The notes beneath the pieces were generated by a model. That model saw only the letters and a program-made list of their open reading frames with translations, searched no databases and had not been told where the DNA came from. The position numbers and the translations under genes were made by a program. From Betaproteobacteria bacterium (GTDB lineage: Bacteria > Pseudomonadota > Gammaproteobacteria > Burkholderiales > SG8-41), in contig JAOTVX010000003.1 of assembly GCA_029863175.1 (NCBI GenBank), positions 77,543 to 141,542 on the forward strand: 64,000 nt of DNA, given 5' to 3'. Numbering within the stretch: the first letter of the stretch is position 1; each line of letters opens with the position of its first letter. Below are positions 1 through 8,633 of the stretch, in pieces.

Positions 1-81
1 GCCCGCGAAATCCACCATCCTCGCGCCCAGCATGCGATGCGCGGCGGCAAGTGGTGTGCTACGAAGCGCGGCTGCAGTCAT
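1..81 (-). CDS. gcvT: Glycine cleavage T protein (aminomethyltransferase), N-terminus only
   Basis: Only the first 27 codons lie inside the window; the gene runs off its left edge. The translation begins MTAAALRSTPLAAAHRMLGA and continues RMVDFAG, which matches the conserved start of aminomethyltransferase, the tetrahydrofolate-dependent T subunit of the glycine cleavage system. The identity is reinforced by the glycine riboswitch and terminator directly upstream, the usual control of gcvT in this class. The stretch is short, so the call rests on motif plus context. Confidence 0.85.
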   Translation of the reverse strand, partial: MTAAALRSTPLAAAHRMLGARMVDFAG

Positions 82-95
82 CCGGTCCCAGATGC

Positions 96-131
96 AAAAA
101 AGGGGCGAGGCCGGTACTCCGGCATCACCCC
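96..131 (-). terminator. Intrinsic terminator of the gcvT leader
   Basis: On the minus strand a stem of about 13 pairs with one mismatch and one G-U pair forms between GGGGTGATGCCGG and CCGGCCTCGCCCC around an AGTA loop. It is followed at once by six Ts (96-101). Its 5' arm starts with the GGGG that also closes the last helix of the upstream riboswitch, so aptamer and terminator are mutually exclusive. This is the arrangement expected of a glycine-activated switch. Confidence 0.8.
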
Positions 132-214
132 TCTGTCCTCAGGAATCCGCTGATGGATTCCCATCTGAGAGATTGCGGCGTCACTGCGCGTAGCAAGGCA
201 CGCACCGAGATCAC
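126..214 (-). promoter_or_regulatory. Glycine riboswitch (gcvT aptamer)
   Basis: The minus strand carries the hallmark 3' half of the glycine aptamer: AATCTCTCAG (about 165-174), an extended hairpin, then GGACAGAGGGG (128-138). The 5' half is less clear, and only one aptamer can be made out rather than the common tandem pair. Its last GGGG is shared with the 96-131 terminator. It begins at the stop codon of the upstream DUF3426 gene. Glycine binding would free the gcv operon from termination; this is inferred from the family. Confidence 0.75.
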
Positions 215-1026
215 GGCGCCGCCAGCAGGTTGAGGCGGAAGCCGGCGGGATCAAGGGTCCCGGCGTCAAGGTCCAGCTGCACCGTGATCTCAGCGTTCGC
301 CGGAATGCCGCTGGCCGGATCACGTCCCGACTCAAGATACTCCGCGGGCAGGAAGATGCGCCGCGCGAGCGTGTGCTCCATTTTGTTCGTTAGCACCAGG
401 TCGAGCGCCGGATAGCCGACGTCGTGTCCTGCGTGGTTACGCAGCGTCGCCGTGAGCTGGATCCGCGAAGGCTGTTTCGAATCGGCGAACTGGAGATCCG
501 AGGCTTCGATCGCAAGCAGCGTTGGACGCTGCGGCGGCATCACCGTGCACCGCAACGGTTTGCACAGGCGCAGCAGATGGGGCTTCAGCCCCGGAAACTG
601 CGTCGCGAGTTCGCTGCGGTACACATAGGCTGCATGCCCGCCCAGCACGAAGAAAACCAGCGCCGCCCCCACCGCCCACCACCGGGCCGAGCGGCCGCGC
701 GCGCGTTCCTCCTCGAGGAAGATCTGATCGTCGAACGAGAGCTGCTCCGGAGGCGGGCCATAGTCCCGCTCTTTCGGGCCCGCTTCTACTGCAGGTTCAG
801 GTTCAGGCGCAACAGCGCCGGCGTCAACCGGCTCGAGACGAAACGCCGGGGCTTCGTGGGCGCTTGCTGTCGGCGGGGCTGGTTCCGGTTCGGCAACGAG
901 TGGCTCGCGCCCATCAAATACTGTCTGGCAAAGGCCGCAACGCACCTGTCCCTGGCGCGCCTCGAGCTGCTCCAGCGTGACGCGAAAACGCGTGCCGCAG
1001 GACGGGCATTGCGTCACCATGCTCAC
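211..1026 (-). CDS. Zinc-ribbon / DUF3426 membrane protein
   Basis: About 271 residues. The N-terminus holds an MJ0042-type zinc ribbon with two CxxC pairs (CPSCGTRF and CGLCQTVF, residues 8-36). A proline- and glutamate-rich linker, one membrane helix near residues 113-133 and a C-terminal DUF3426 domain follow. The function is unknown; the family sits next to prmA in many betaproteobacteria, as here. A GTG start at 1026 fits the upstream GAGGG better than the internal ATG at 1020. It probably belongs to the aroQ-accBC-prmA transcription unit. Confidence 0.85.
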   Translation of the reverse strand: MSMVTQCPSCGTRFRVTLEQLEARQGQVRCGLCQTVFDGREPLVAEPEPAPPTASAHEAPAFRLEPVDAGAVAPEPEPAVEAGPKERDYGPPPEQLSFDDQIFLEEERARGRSARWWAVGAALVFFVLGGHAAYVYRSELATQFPGLKPHLLRLCKPLRCTVMPPQRPTLLAIEASDLQFADSKQPSRIQLTATLRNHAGHDVGYPALDLVLTNKMEHTLARRIFLPAEYLESGRDPASGIPANAEITVQLDLDAGTLDPAGFRLNLLAAP

Positions 1027-1115
1027 GATATATCCCTCGCTAATCGGCGCATCTTGCCTTGCGAAATCTGAATTGCTGCCACGCGGTTTTTCGCCGCGGC
1101 CCTATTCACCCTGAC

Positions 1116-2009
1116 TCACTGCTCCTGTCTGATCCCGCTGAGCAGCGTCCAGTCTTCCTCCTCCTCTTCGACACCGATGTCAAACCATGCGCGATAGGCT
1201 GCGCACACTTCGTCGGCCTGCGTCGGGAGCAGTCCGGCGAGAGCCAGCCGCCCGCCCGGGCGCGTGAGCCGCGCGAGCACCGGCGCGAGCACAATGAGCG
1301 GATGGGCAAGGATGTTGGCAACCACGATCTGCGCCGGCGCGCCGATCGCCTCGGCCGCGCCGTGGAAGCTGGCGTCGGCCTGATTTTGCATAGCATTGCG
1401 GCGCGCCGCAAGAAGCGCCTGCTCGTCGATGTCGACGCCCGTCGCGCGCGCCGCGCCCAGCTTGAGGGCCGAGATCGCGAGCACACCCGAACCGCAACCA
1501 TAATCGATCACGGACTCGCCGCCGCGCACGACGCGCTCGAGCCAGCGCAAACACAGCCGGGTCGTGGGGTGGCTGCCGGTCCCGAAGGCGAGGCCGGGGT
1601 CGAGGATGATGTTGATTGCAGCCGGGTCGGGCGCGCGGTGCCAGCTGGGAACGATCCACAGCCTCCGCGAGATCCGGATAGGCGCGAATTGTTCCTGGGT
1701 TACGCGTACCCAGTCCTGCTCGGGCACGCGCTCAACTTCGTGCGGCAGCGCCGCGATTCCGACCCGGGCGCATGCCGCGCCAACGAGCGCTGCGGGATCC
1801 GCTTCCGCGGGAAGTAGCACGCTTACCCGGCTGTGCCGCCAACCCGCCGGCGGTCCCGCGCCGGGCTCCCCGAACAGCGGCCGCTCCGCCGGCGAGCCCG
1901 CCTCGGCATCCGCAACATCCACGCTGGCCGCGCCCGCTGCAAGTAACGCTTCGCTCAGGGGCTCAACAAAGCGCGCTTCGACCTCGAAGGAAACGGAAAG
2001 CCAGAACAT
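1116..2009 (-). CDS. prmA: Ribosomal protein L11 methyltransferase
   Basis: A 297-residue cytosolic enzyme that trimethylates ribosomal protein L11 using SAM. The PrmA signature GLAFGTGSHPTT lies near residues 139-150, the SAM-binding DYGCGSGVLA near 169-178, and the catalytic-region motif VANILAHPL near 230. An upstream in-frame extension is dropped because family members start at MFWLSVSFEV, the ATG at 2009. It follows accC on the same strand, separated by a gap containing heptamer repeats. Confidence 0.95.
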   Translation of the reverse strand: MFWLSVSFEVEARFVEPLSEALLAAGAASVDVADAEAGSPAERPLFGEPGAGPPAGWRHSRVSVLLPAEADPAALVGAACARVGIAALPHEVERVPEQDWVRVTQEQFAPIRISRRLWIVPSWHRAPDPAAINIILDPGLAFGTGSHPTTRLCLRWLERVVRGGESVIDYGCGSGVLAISALKLGAARATGVDIDEQALLAARRNAMQNQADASFHGAAEAIGAPAQIVVANILAHPLIVLAPVLARLTRPGGRLALAGLLPTQADEVCAAYRAWFDIGVEEEEEDWTLLSGIRQEQ

Positions 2010-2020
2010 TGAACTCAGAG

Positions 2021-2122
2021 ATCGGTAAACGGTAAAACGGTAATCGGTGAACAGTAACAGCAGGCTCAACGGCGGCACGCGCCCAACACGGCATTGTTCC
2101 GTTCACCGTTTACCGTTCATCT
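2021..2122. repeat. Heptamer-type short tandem repeats between prmA and accC
   Basis: Degenerate units of about 7 bp, CGGTAAA/CGGTAAT/CGGTGAA, occupy 2021-2056. The inverse-sense units CCGTTCA/CCGTTTA occupy 2098-2122. The two blocks are roughly reverse complements, so they could pair. Similar arrays recur in many gaps of this window. Confidence 0.7.
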
Positions 2123-2134
2123 TCCTAGTGCTCA

Positions 2135-3487
2135 CTACTCGCGCGCAAGTTTGGCGAGCTTCTCCTCCAGGTAGTGGATGCTCGCGCCGCCTTGCAGGAA
2201 CGCCGCGTCCCGCAGCAGCTCCTGGTGCAGGGGAATGTTGGTCTTGATGCCCTCAATCACGGTCTCGGAAAGCGCGGTGTTGAGCCGCGCGATTGCCTGC
2301 TCACGCGTGTCGCCGTAGGCGATGATCTTGCCGATCAGCGAATCGTAGTTTGGTGGCACGAAGTAGCCGTTGTAGGCATGAGAGTCGACCCGTATGCCTG
2401 GCCCGCCGGGGACGTGGAATGAGGTAATGCGGCCTGGCGAAGGTGTGAAGCGGTACGGGTCCTCGGCGTTGATGCGGCATTCGATCGCGTGCCCGCGGAA
2501 CTGTATATCGCGCTGCTTGATGCCGAGTTTCTCGCCGGCCGCGATGCGAAGTTGAAGCTTGACGATGTCGAGGCCGGTGATCATCTCCGTGACGGGATGC
2601 TCGACCTGAAGGCGGGTGTTGATCTCGATGAAGTAGAATTCGCCGCCGGTGTAAAGGAATTCGAAGGTCCCCACCCCTTCGTAGCCGAGCTTGCGGCAAG
2701 CCTCGGCGCAGCGCTCGGCGATACGCAGACAGGTGCGCACGTTGATCTTAAGCGCGGGGGCCTCTTCGATCACCTTCTGGTGCAACCGCTGCATCGAGCA
2801 ATCGCGCTCGCCGAGGTGAATCGCGTTGCGGAATTTGTCGGCCAGCACCTGGAACTCGATATGACGCGGGTTCTCCAGATACTTCTCCATGTAGATCATC
2901 GGGTTCGCGAACGCGGCCTGCGCCTCGGCCCGGGTCACTTGCACGGCCGGCAGCAGAGCAGCTTCTGTGTGGGCAACGCGCATCCCGCGCCCGCCTCCGC
3001 CACCCGACGCCTTGATGATCACGGGATAGCCGATAGAGCGCGCGATTTTCACGACTTGATTGGGCTCTTCCGGTAGCGGCTCAACCGCGCCGGGCACCAC
3101 CGGCAGTCCGGCCTTCTTCATCGCGATCTTGGCATTTACCTTGTCACCGAGGAGCCGAATGGTTTCGGCCTTCGGGCCGATGAACACGAACCCGCTCTGC
3201 TCGACGCGCTCGGCAAAGTCGGCGTTCTCGGAAAGGAAGCCCCAACCGGGGTGGATCGCCTCGGCGTCCGTCACCTCGGCGGCGCTGATGATTGCGGGAA
3301 TATTGAGGTAGCTCTGCGCGGATGGCGGTGGCCCGATGCACACCGATTCATCCGCGAGCTTCACGTACTTCGCGTCGCGGTCGGCCTCGGAGTGGACCAT
3401 GACCGTCTTGATGCCCAGTTCGCGGCAGGCGCGCTGGATGCGCAAGGCCACTTCACCGCGATTCGCGATCAATATCTTTTCAAACAT
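2135..3487 (-). CDS. accC: Biotin carboxylase subunit of acetyl-CoA carboxylase
   Basis: The 450-residue ATP-grasp enzyme carboxylates the biotin of BCCP, the first half-reaction of fatty acid synthesis. The protein starts [16 protein letters not shown] like the family. The glycine-rich ATP loop [12 protein letters not shown] lies at about 159-170, and [14 protein letters not shown] at about 288-301 carries metal- and bicarbonate-site residues. Length equals the usual 447-455. It lies directly downstream of accB, with a short repeat-containing spacer. Confidence 0.98.
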   Translation of the reverse strand: MFEKILIANRGEVALRIQRACRELGIKTVMVHSEADRDAKYVKLADESVCIGPPPSAQSYLNIPAIISAAEVTDAEAIHPGWGFLSENADFAERVEQSGFVFIGPKAETIRLLGDKVNAKIAMKKAGLPVVPGAVEPLPEEPNQVVKIARSIGYPVIIKASGGGGGRGMRVAHTEAALLPAVQVTRAEAQAAFANPMIYMEKYLENPRHIEFQVLADKFRNAIHLGERDCSMQRLHQKVIEEAPALKINVRTCLRIAERCAEACRKLGYEGVGTFEFLYTGGEFYFIEINTRLQVEHPVTEMITGLDIVKLQLRIAAGEKLGIKQRDIQFRGHAIECRINAEDPYRFTPSPGRITSFHVPGGPGIRVDSHAYNGYFVPPNYDSLIGKIIAYGDTREQAIARLNTALSETVIEGIKTNIPLHQELLRDAAFLQGGASIHYLEEKLAKLARE

Positions 3488-3640
3488 GGTTCACCGCAGA
3501 GCCACAGAGAACTACTCGTTGACGGAAAGCCCGGCTCCCGGACCGAGAAAGCAATTGAACACGGTGCGGCCGCTACAGGATTCGGCCACAAGAGAGAAAC
3601 TCTGTGTCTCTGTGCCTCTGTGCCTCTGTGGTTATAGTCC
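3488..3640. repeat. 9-bp tandem repeats in the accB-accC spacer
   Basis: The gap carries GCCTCTGTGCCTCTGTG-type 9-bp units at about 3597-3635. A short inverse-sense version, CCGCAGAGCCACAGAG, lies at 3491-3510, so the two ends could pair. It interrupts an otherwise tight accB-accC pair. No gene was seen. Confidence 0.65.
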
Positions 3641-4078
3641 TCACCCGAGAATGAAGAGCGGCTCGCCGTACTCCACCGGCTGGCCGTTTTCGGCGAGCGC
3701 CGACTTGACGATGCCATCGCGGTCGGCTTCGATCTCGTTCAGCAGCTTCATCGCCTCGATGATGCACAATGTCTGGCCCGACTTCACCGCCTGGCCCACC
3801 TCCACGAATGCCTTCGCTCCCGGCGCCGAGGAGCGATAGAACGTGCCGACCATAGGCGAGCGGATGATGTGGCCCTCGGGCACCGCTTCTGCTTCGGCGG
3901 GCGGCGCGGCAGCGGCTGGCGCCAGCGTGACAGCCTGCACCGGTGCGCCAGCTTGCGGCGCCGCCGGTGGCGCACCGCGGCTAATCCGCACCCGCTCCTC
4001 GCCCTCGGTAATCTCAAGCTCCGCGATTCCGGACTGCTGCACCAGGTCGATCAGCGTCTTGAGCTTGCGCAGGTCCAC
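3641..4078 (-). CDS. accB: Biotin carboxyl carrier protein of acetyl-CoA carboxylase
   Basis: About 145 residues. The N-terminal [17 protein letters not shown] matches the BCCP start, so a GTG at 4078 (or the adjacent GTG at 4081) behind GGAGG is chosen over the upstream ATG at 4123. An Ala/Pro-rich linker leads to the biotinyl domain with the EAMK biotinylation motif ([15 protein letters not shown]). It carries CO2 between AccC and the carboxyltransferase. It lies between aroQ and accC on the same strand. Confidence 0.95.
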   Translation of the reverse strand: MDLRKLKTLIDLVQQSGIAELEITEGEERVRISRGAPPAAPQAGAPVQAVTLAPAAAAPPAEAEAVPEGHIIRSPMVGTFYRSSAPGAKAFVEVGQAVKSGQTLCIIEAMKLLNEIEADRDGIVKSALAENGQPVEYGEPLFILG

Positions 4079-4082
4079 CACG

Positions 4083-4535
4083 TTATTCCTCCCCCCCATA
4101 CTGAAGGGCAAACTCCAGGGCAAGTTCGTATCCTTTCGCCCCCAGGCCGCTCAACACCCCTGCCGCAAGATCGGAAAAATACGATTCGCGCCGGAACGGC
4201 TCCCGGGCAAAGATGTTGGAAAGATGCACCTCGACAAACGGGATCCCCACCGCTGCCAAAGCATCGCGTATGGCCACGCTGGTATGCGTGTAGGCCGCCG
4301 GGTTGATGATGATGAAATCGACCCGGTCGCGCCGGGCTTGCTGGATGCGCTCGATGAGCTCCGCCTCCGCGTTGCTCTGATAGGTCGCGAGCCGCACCCC
4401 GGCATCTCTCGCCCGTTTCTCCAACCGCCTGTCGATCAGCTCAAGTGTGTCGCTGCCGTAGAACTCCGCCTGACGCGAGCCCAGCAGATTGAGGTTGGGG
4501 CCATTTAAGACCAATATGTTCTTAGCGCCAGCCAT
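4083..4535 (-). CDS. aroQ: Type II 3-dehydroquinate dehydratase
   Basis: The 150-residue shikimate-pathway enzyme converts 3-dehydroquinate to 3-dehydroshikimate. Visible type II motifs are [17 protein letters not shown] (residues 10-26, with the active-site Arg and Tyr), [16 protein letters not shown] and [15 protein letters not shown] with the catalytic His. Its stop lies about 5 bp before accB, the classic aroQ-accB-accC order. Confidence 0.97.
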   Translation of the reverse strand: MAGAKNILVLNGPNLNLLGSRQAEFYGSDTLELIDRRLEKRARDAGVRLATYQSNAEAELIERIQQARRDRVDFIIINPAAYTHTSVAIRDALAAVGIPFVEVHLSNIFAREPFRRESYFSDLAAGVLSGLGAKGYELALEFALQYGGEE

Positions 4536-4685
4536 GTAAAAAGTGTGAAATCGCTCACAGTTCGTGCGCGATCAGGCAGACTGGAATCGCCTGCGTGCAC
4601 GTTGGCGACAAGTTACCGTAAGTTAGCTGCTTTTGTCTACGAATTAGCGGAAATTAGTAACTGTACGGTCGCTCGACCACGGTAC

Positions 4686-4951
4686 ATCGACTTTCTGAAC
4701 AATCTGATCAAGCTAACTGGCAGACAGCCCGCCATTGCGCCCCTCGACCCGCTGGAGCGCCGTATCCTAGAATACTGCCGATAGGCACCAACATGGTGCA
4801 AATACGCACCAAAAGCGAGGTCGGCAAATCGATTTTGTGAACGACCGGATCAGGCTCGTTGGAGACAGCCCGCTATTGCGCCCCTCGACCAGCTCGAGCG
4901 CCGTGTCCTAGAACGGTGCCGACACGCACCAACATGGTGCCAAGACGGACC
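4686..4951. repeat. Imperfect 142-bp tandem duplication ending in NtrC-like palindromes
   Basis: Unit 1 (4686-4810) and unit 2 (4828-4951) align along nearly their whole length, with substitutions and a 1-bp deletion in unit 2. Each unit ends in the same 15-bp palindrome GCACCAACATGGTGC (4786-4800 and 4926-4940), which matches the NtrC consensus GCACC-N5-GGTGC. Unit 1 on the plus strand also reads as a protein tail (IDFLNNLIKLTGRQPAIAPL ending in a stop at 4784); unit 2 has lost that frame. I do not recognise the protein. The 4536-5018 gap holds nothing else clear. Confidence 0.7.
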
Positions 4952-5018
4952 GAGAGTAGTAGTTCGTCGAGTTACGTGAGATTAACAGAAGTTAGCCGCA
5001 CAATAGGCGAAGATAGCG

Positions 5019-5558
5019 TCAAAGTAGCCGCTTTATCAGGCTCTCCAATTCGTCTTCTTTAAGACCTCCAAGCTTGCTGCTCGCGACCTGGCCGGCCCGG
5101 TCGATTACCAGGGTATAGGGCAGGACCCCCGTCCGGTTCCCGGTCGAGCGCATGAGCTCCATGGCTTCCAAGCCGCCAAGCAGGACGGGGTAATTCATGC
5201 CGAATTCCCGTTGAAAGGCAGCGACCGGCTCACGCTGATCGATGGCCACGCCCACGAACTGGAGGCCTCGGGCACCGTAGCGCTTCTGCATTTGGATGAA
5301 CAGGGGTATCTCTTCCCGGCACGGCGCGCACCATGTCGCCCAGAAATTAACCACCAGGACGCGCCCGCGCCATTGTTCGAGCGTCTCCGTGCCGCCCGAG
5401 AGGTTGGCGAGACGAGCCGCGAAGATCGCGTCGGCACGGATCCGCGTATCACTCGCGTCCGCGGCGGAGGACATCCACCATCGCCGCACGGCGTAGCCGC
5501 CGGCTGCCGAGCCGGCAGCCACCAATGCGACAAGCGCGATGACGCCGCGGCGGGTCAA
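5019..5558 (-). CDS. TlpA-family membrane-anchored thiol-disulfide oxidoreductase
   Basis: 179 residues with an N-terminal signal/anchor helix (about 5-26), then a periplasmic thioredoxin fold with the active site WCAPC at 76-80 and the cis-proline region GVLPYTLVID. It probably keeps periplasmic cysteines reduced, drawing electrons from DsbD, whose gene is immediately upstream and overlaps its start by 4 bp. Such proteins often serve cytochrome c maturation; the specific partner is not visible. Confidence 0.9.
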   Translation of the reverse strand: MTRRGVIALVALVAAGSAAGGYAVRRWWMSSAADASDTRIRADAIFAARLANLSGGTETLEQWRGRVLVVNFWATWCAPCREEIPLFIQMQKRYGARGLQFVGVAIDQREPVAAFQREFGMNYPVLLGGLEAMELMRSTGNRTGVLPYTLVIDRAGQVASSKLGGLKEDELESLIKRLL

Positions 5559-7327
5559 CGGAGAGCGAGCGCCTGGTCGAGTACGGCGGCAAACGCCTCT
5601 GCCGGTTGGAAACCAATCACCCGCAGACCATCGATTTCGCGACCGCTACGATCGAAGAAAATGATCCCCGGCGGACCAAAAAGGCGAAAGCGTTTGAGCA
5701 GCGCAAGATGTTCAGGCGCGCTCGCGGTCACATCCGCTTGTAGCAGCAGCATCTGGGCCATTCGCGCCTGCACGCTCGGATCGCTGAAGGTGAACCGCTC
5801 CATCTCCTTGCACGTGACGCACCAGTCCGCATAGAAATCGAGCATCACCGGCCGGCCGCTGGCAGCCTGGATACGACTGTCCAGCTCGGCAATGCTGCCC
5901 ACGCGCTGAAAGCTCGGCGCCCCCGCCTCGCTGGCGCCCAAGCGCAGGCCCGATAGCGGCTGAAGCACGTCACGCCCGCCCGATAATGCCCCGATCAGGA
6001 ATGCGATGCCCGCAACCAACGCGATGATGCCAACGCCCTTGCTGAACTTCTGAAAGCCGTGCGCATGGACCGGAAGGGGATCGATCGCGTGCAGGAATAC
6101 GGCCGTCACGATAAGCAGCGTGCCCCACGCAAGGAGGTGCACCGTCGCCGGAACGAACGGCGAGACGAGGTAGATCGCGACGCCGAGGAGGAGCACGCCA
6201 AAGAAGCGCTTCACGGTCTCCATCCAGGGGCCCGCCTTGGGCAGCAGCGCGCCGGCGGAAGCGCCGATCACCAGCAGGGGCACCCCCATGCCGAGCGCCA
6301 TCGCAAACAGCGCGGAGCCCCCCAGCACGACATCGTGGCTTTGGCTGATGTAGAGCAGCGCACCCGCCAGGGGCGCTGCCACGCACGGGCCGACAATGAG
6401 CGCCGAGAACACACCGATCACGAACACTCCTGTGGCGTGCCCGCCCTTGACGCGGCCGCTTGCCTCGGCAAGCTTCGACTGCAGCGCAACCGGTAACTGC
6501 AACTCGTAGAGCCCGAACATGGCCAGCGCAAGCGCCACGAACACGGCCGCAAAGGCGCCGACCACCCATGGATTCTGCAGCACCGCAGCCAACATCGCGC
6601 CCGATAATCCGGCCGCGACACCCGCGATGGCATAAGTAACGGCCATCCCCAGCACATAGACCGCCGCCAGCAGGAATCCGCGCATCTTTGTGATGTGCGC
6701 GCCGCCGCCGACGATGATGCCTGAAAGAATCGGCACCATCGGCAGCACGCAGGGCGTGAACGACAGCAGGAGCCCGAAGCCGAAGAAGCTCGCCACGACC
6801 AGCCAGAAACCGCTGGCAAACAGCGCTGTGACCTTCGAATCGCTCACCGGCGGCTGCAAACCAAAAAGCTGCGCTGCCGCGTCGCCTTGCGCCGGGGGAG
6901 GCGCGAACGACGCCAGCATGAGCTCCGCCGTCTGCTCCTGCGGCGTATAGCACACGCCCACGTCCGCACAGCCCTGCGAGACGGCAGTGAGCGTCAGCGC
7001 GGGAAGCGCCGTGCCCTCCACCTCGAACGGCACGACGATCCTGAGATCGCCCCGATGCGTCTCCACCTCGCCGAAAAACTCGTCGCGCTTGCGTTTCCCG
7101 GGCGGAATCTGGGGCTCCCCCAGCTTCACCTGGGCCGGCGCAGCGGAGAAGCGGAATTTGTCGCGATAGAGGTAGTAGCCAGGCGCGATGCGGTAGGTCA
7201 CTTCGATGGAGCGTGCGTCCTGCAGGCGGGCGGCGAACTGGAACGCCTTCTGGGGCTCGAGCAGCTCGGGCTCCGCCGCGTGGACGAAGGAGGAAACCGC
7301 CAGAAGGAGGATCAGAAGAAGGCGCAT
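5555..7327 (-). CDS. dsbD: Thiol:disulfide interchange protein DsbD
   Basis: About 590 residues, the full three-domain length. It has a signal peptide and a periplasmic alpha domain with a cysteine pair in CADVGVCY. A membrane beta domain of about eight helices follows, with the proline-flanked redox cysteine in SFTPCVLPMVPI. The C-terminal thioredoxin domain holds YADWCVTCKEME. It carries electrons from cytosolic thioredoxin to the periplasm. The ATG at 7327 gives a clean signal peptide and is preferred to an upstream TTG. It sits between cutA and tlpA in one operon. Confidence 0.95.
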   Translation of the reverse strand: MRLLLILLLAVSSFVHAAEPELLEPQKAFQFAARLQDARSIEVTYRIAPGYYLYRDKFRFSAAPAQVKLGEPQIPPGKRKRDEFFGEVETHRGDLRIVVPFEVEGTALPALTLTAVSQGCADVGVCYTPQEQTAELMLASFAPPPAQGDAAAQLFGLQPPVSDSKVTALFASGFWLVVASFFGFGLLLSFTPCVLPMVPILSGIIVGGGAHITKMRGFLLAAVYVLGMAVTYAIAGVAAGLSGAMLAAVLQNPWVVGAFAAVFVALALAMFGLYELQLPVALQSKLAEASGRVKGGHATGVFVIGVFSALIVGPCVAAPLAGALLYISQSHDVVLGGSALFAMALGMGVPLLVIGASAGALLPKAGPWMETVKRFFGVLLLGVAIYLVSPFVPATVHLLAWGTLLIVTAVFLHAIDPLPVHAHGFQKFSKGVGIIALVAGIAFLIGALSGGRDVLQPLSGLRLGASEAGAPSFQRVGSIAELDSRIQAASGRPVMLDFYADWCVTCKEMERFTFSDPSVQARMAQMLLLQADVTASAPEHLALLKRFRLFGPPGIIFFDRSGREIDGLRVIGFQPAEAFAAVLDQALALR

Positions 7328-7346
7328 CGCAGAAAACCGGGTGGTC

Positions 7347-7679
7347 TCAACCAATAGAGATAGTCGTTTCCCCGCTCACCCAGTCGAGATAGTCGGCAAG
7401 CCCGCAACCTACTGGGACAGCGATGATTTCCGGAAGTTCGTAGGGGTGGAGCTCGCTGATCGCCGTTTCCACTTCGGGATAGAGCGCCGCGCGTGTCTTG
7501 ATCAGCACCGGAACTTCGGTCGCATTCTCGACCTTTCCCTGCCACCGGTAGACCGACGTGCACTCCGCGAGCACGTTCACGCAGGCCGCGAGCCGGCGCG
7601 CGATCAACTCCCGGGCAAGCTCCAACGCGGCCGCGCGGTCCGGAAGATTGGTCAGTACAACGACGAGCGCCTCAGACAT
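7347..7679 (-). CDS. cutA: Divalent cation tolerance protein CutA
   Basis: A 110-residue trimeric CutA1-family protein. Characteristic segments are LARELIARRLAACVNVL, SVYRWQGKVE and HPYELPEIIAVPV. The family is linked to copper tolerance, though its biochemical role is uncertain. Pairing with dsbD is common in Proteobacteria and is seen here, with the dsbD start 20 bp after the cutA stop. Confidence 0.95.
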   Translation of the reverse strand: MSEALVVVLTNLPDRAAALELARELIARRLAACVNVLAECTSVYRWQGKVENATEVPVLIKTRAALYPEVETAISELHPYELPEIIAVPVGCGLADYLDWVSGETTISIG

Positions 7680-7682
7680 CGC

Positions 7683-8570
7683 TCAACCGTGTGACGGCGG
7701 GCCCGCGCGCGCGGCGGCGATGCCATGGCGTACGGTGGGATAACGCAATTTCATGCGCAGTTCGTTCTTCAGGCGGCGGTTCGTCAGGCGCCGCGACTCG
7801 TTCATGAACGAGAGCTGCTGCGCGGAAAGCACGCTCTCCGCCTCCGCGCGCGTCACGCGCGGTGGATGCGGCAGACCGAAGTGCTCGGCCACGAGATCGA
7901 AATAGTCGCCCATCCGGATCGGCGCGTCGTCGGAAGCGTGGTACATGCGCCCACGGCCGCCGCGGTAGAGGGCCGCAACCACGATGCGCGCCAGATCGTC
8001 CGCATGGACATGGTTAACGAAGGCGTCTTCGGCGGGCGCCAGCGCTGGCGTTCCGCGCTCAATCCGCGCGACCGGCAGCCGGTCGGCCGCGTAAATGCCG
8101 GGAACGCGAAGGATCACGACGCGCACCCCGCTGTGTCTGCCCCACTCGCGCAGCCGCTGTTCCGCGTCCACGCGCCGGCGCGCACGCTCGGTGCGCGGAC
8201 GTGGCGGCCGCGTTTCGGCGACAAGCTCGCCGCGGCAATCGCCGTACACGCCGCTCGTACTAATGTAGACAACCTGCTGTGGTAGACTCCTGCCCTTTGC
8301 AAGCGTCGCGATCAGGTGGGCCGTGCGCGTATCGCGCGTGCCACGATCCGGCGGCGGCGCGAGGTGCACGACGTCGTGGGCGAGCCCGGCGAGCGCTCCG
8401 AGCGTTTCAGGCGCGTCAAGGTCTCCCCGGATGGGCGTCACGCCCAGCGAGCGCAGGGGTGCCAGGCGTTGCGGGGTCCGCGACAAGGCGTAGATACGGC
8501 AGCGACCTTGTAGCAGCGGTATCAGCCGCTGCGCGATATCGCCACAACCGACAATGAGCAAGCGTTTCAT
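7683..8570 (-). CDS. NAD(P)-dependent epimerase/dehydratase-like protein
   Basis: 295 residues with an N-terminal Rossmann motif (LLIVGCGDIAQRL) and an extended-SDR layout. VYISTSGVYGDCRGELV carries the Ser and Tyr of the active site, although the lysine is not in the standard YxxxK spacing. It resembles YeeZ-like nucleoside-diphosphate-sugar epimerase homologues of unknown substrate. It is 3 bp upstream of cutA, so it is probably cotranscribed. Confidence 0.8.
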   Translation of the reverse strand: MKRLLIVGCGDIAQRLIPLLQGRCRIYALSRTPQRLAPLRSLGVTPIRGDLDAPETLGALAGLAHDVVHLAPPPDRGTRDTRTAHLIATLAKGRSLPQQVVYISTSGVYGDCRGELVAETRPPRPRTERARRRVDAEQRLREWGRHSGVRVVILRVPGIYAADRLPVARIERGTPALAPAEDAFVNHVHADDLARIVVAALYRGGRGRMYHASDDAPIRMGDYFDLVAEHFGLPHPPRVTRAEAESVLSAQQLSFMNESRRLTNRRLKNELRMKLRYPTVRHGIAAARAGPPSHG

Positions 8571-8633
8571 GGCCGAATTCTAGCCGAAAGCCGGGCCGAC
8601 GGTTCCGACCGCGCACCGGCATATTCATCCAGC

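Noticed and set aside
4700..4760. Sigma-54 promoter next to the NtrC-like sites
   Set aside because: TGGC and TTGC elements occur but their spacing (16 bp instead of 10 between GG and GC) is wrong.
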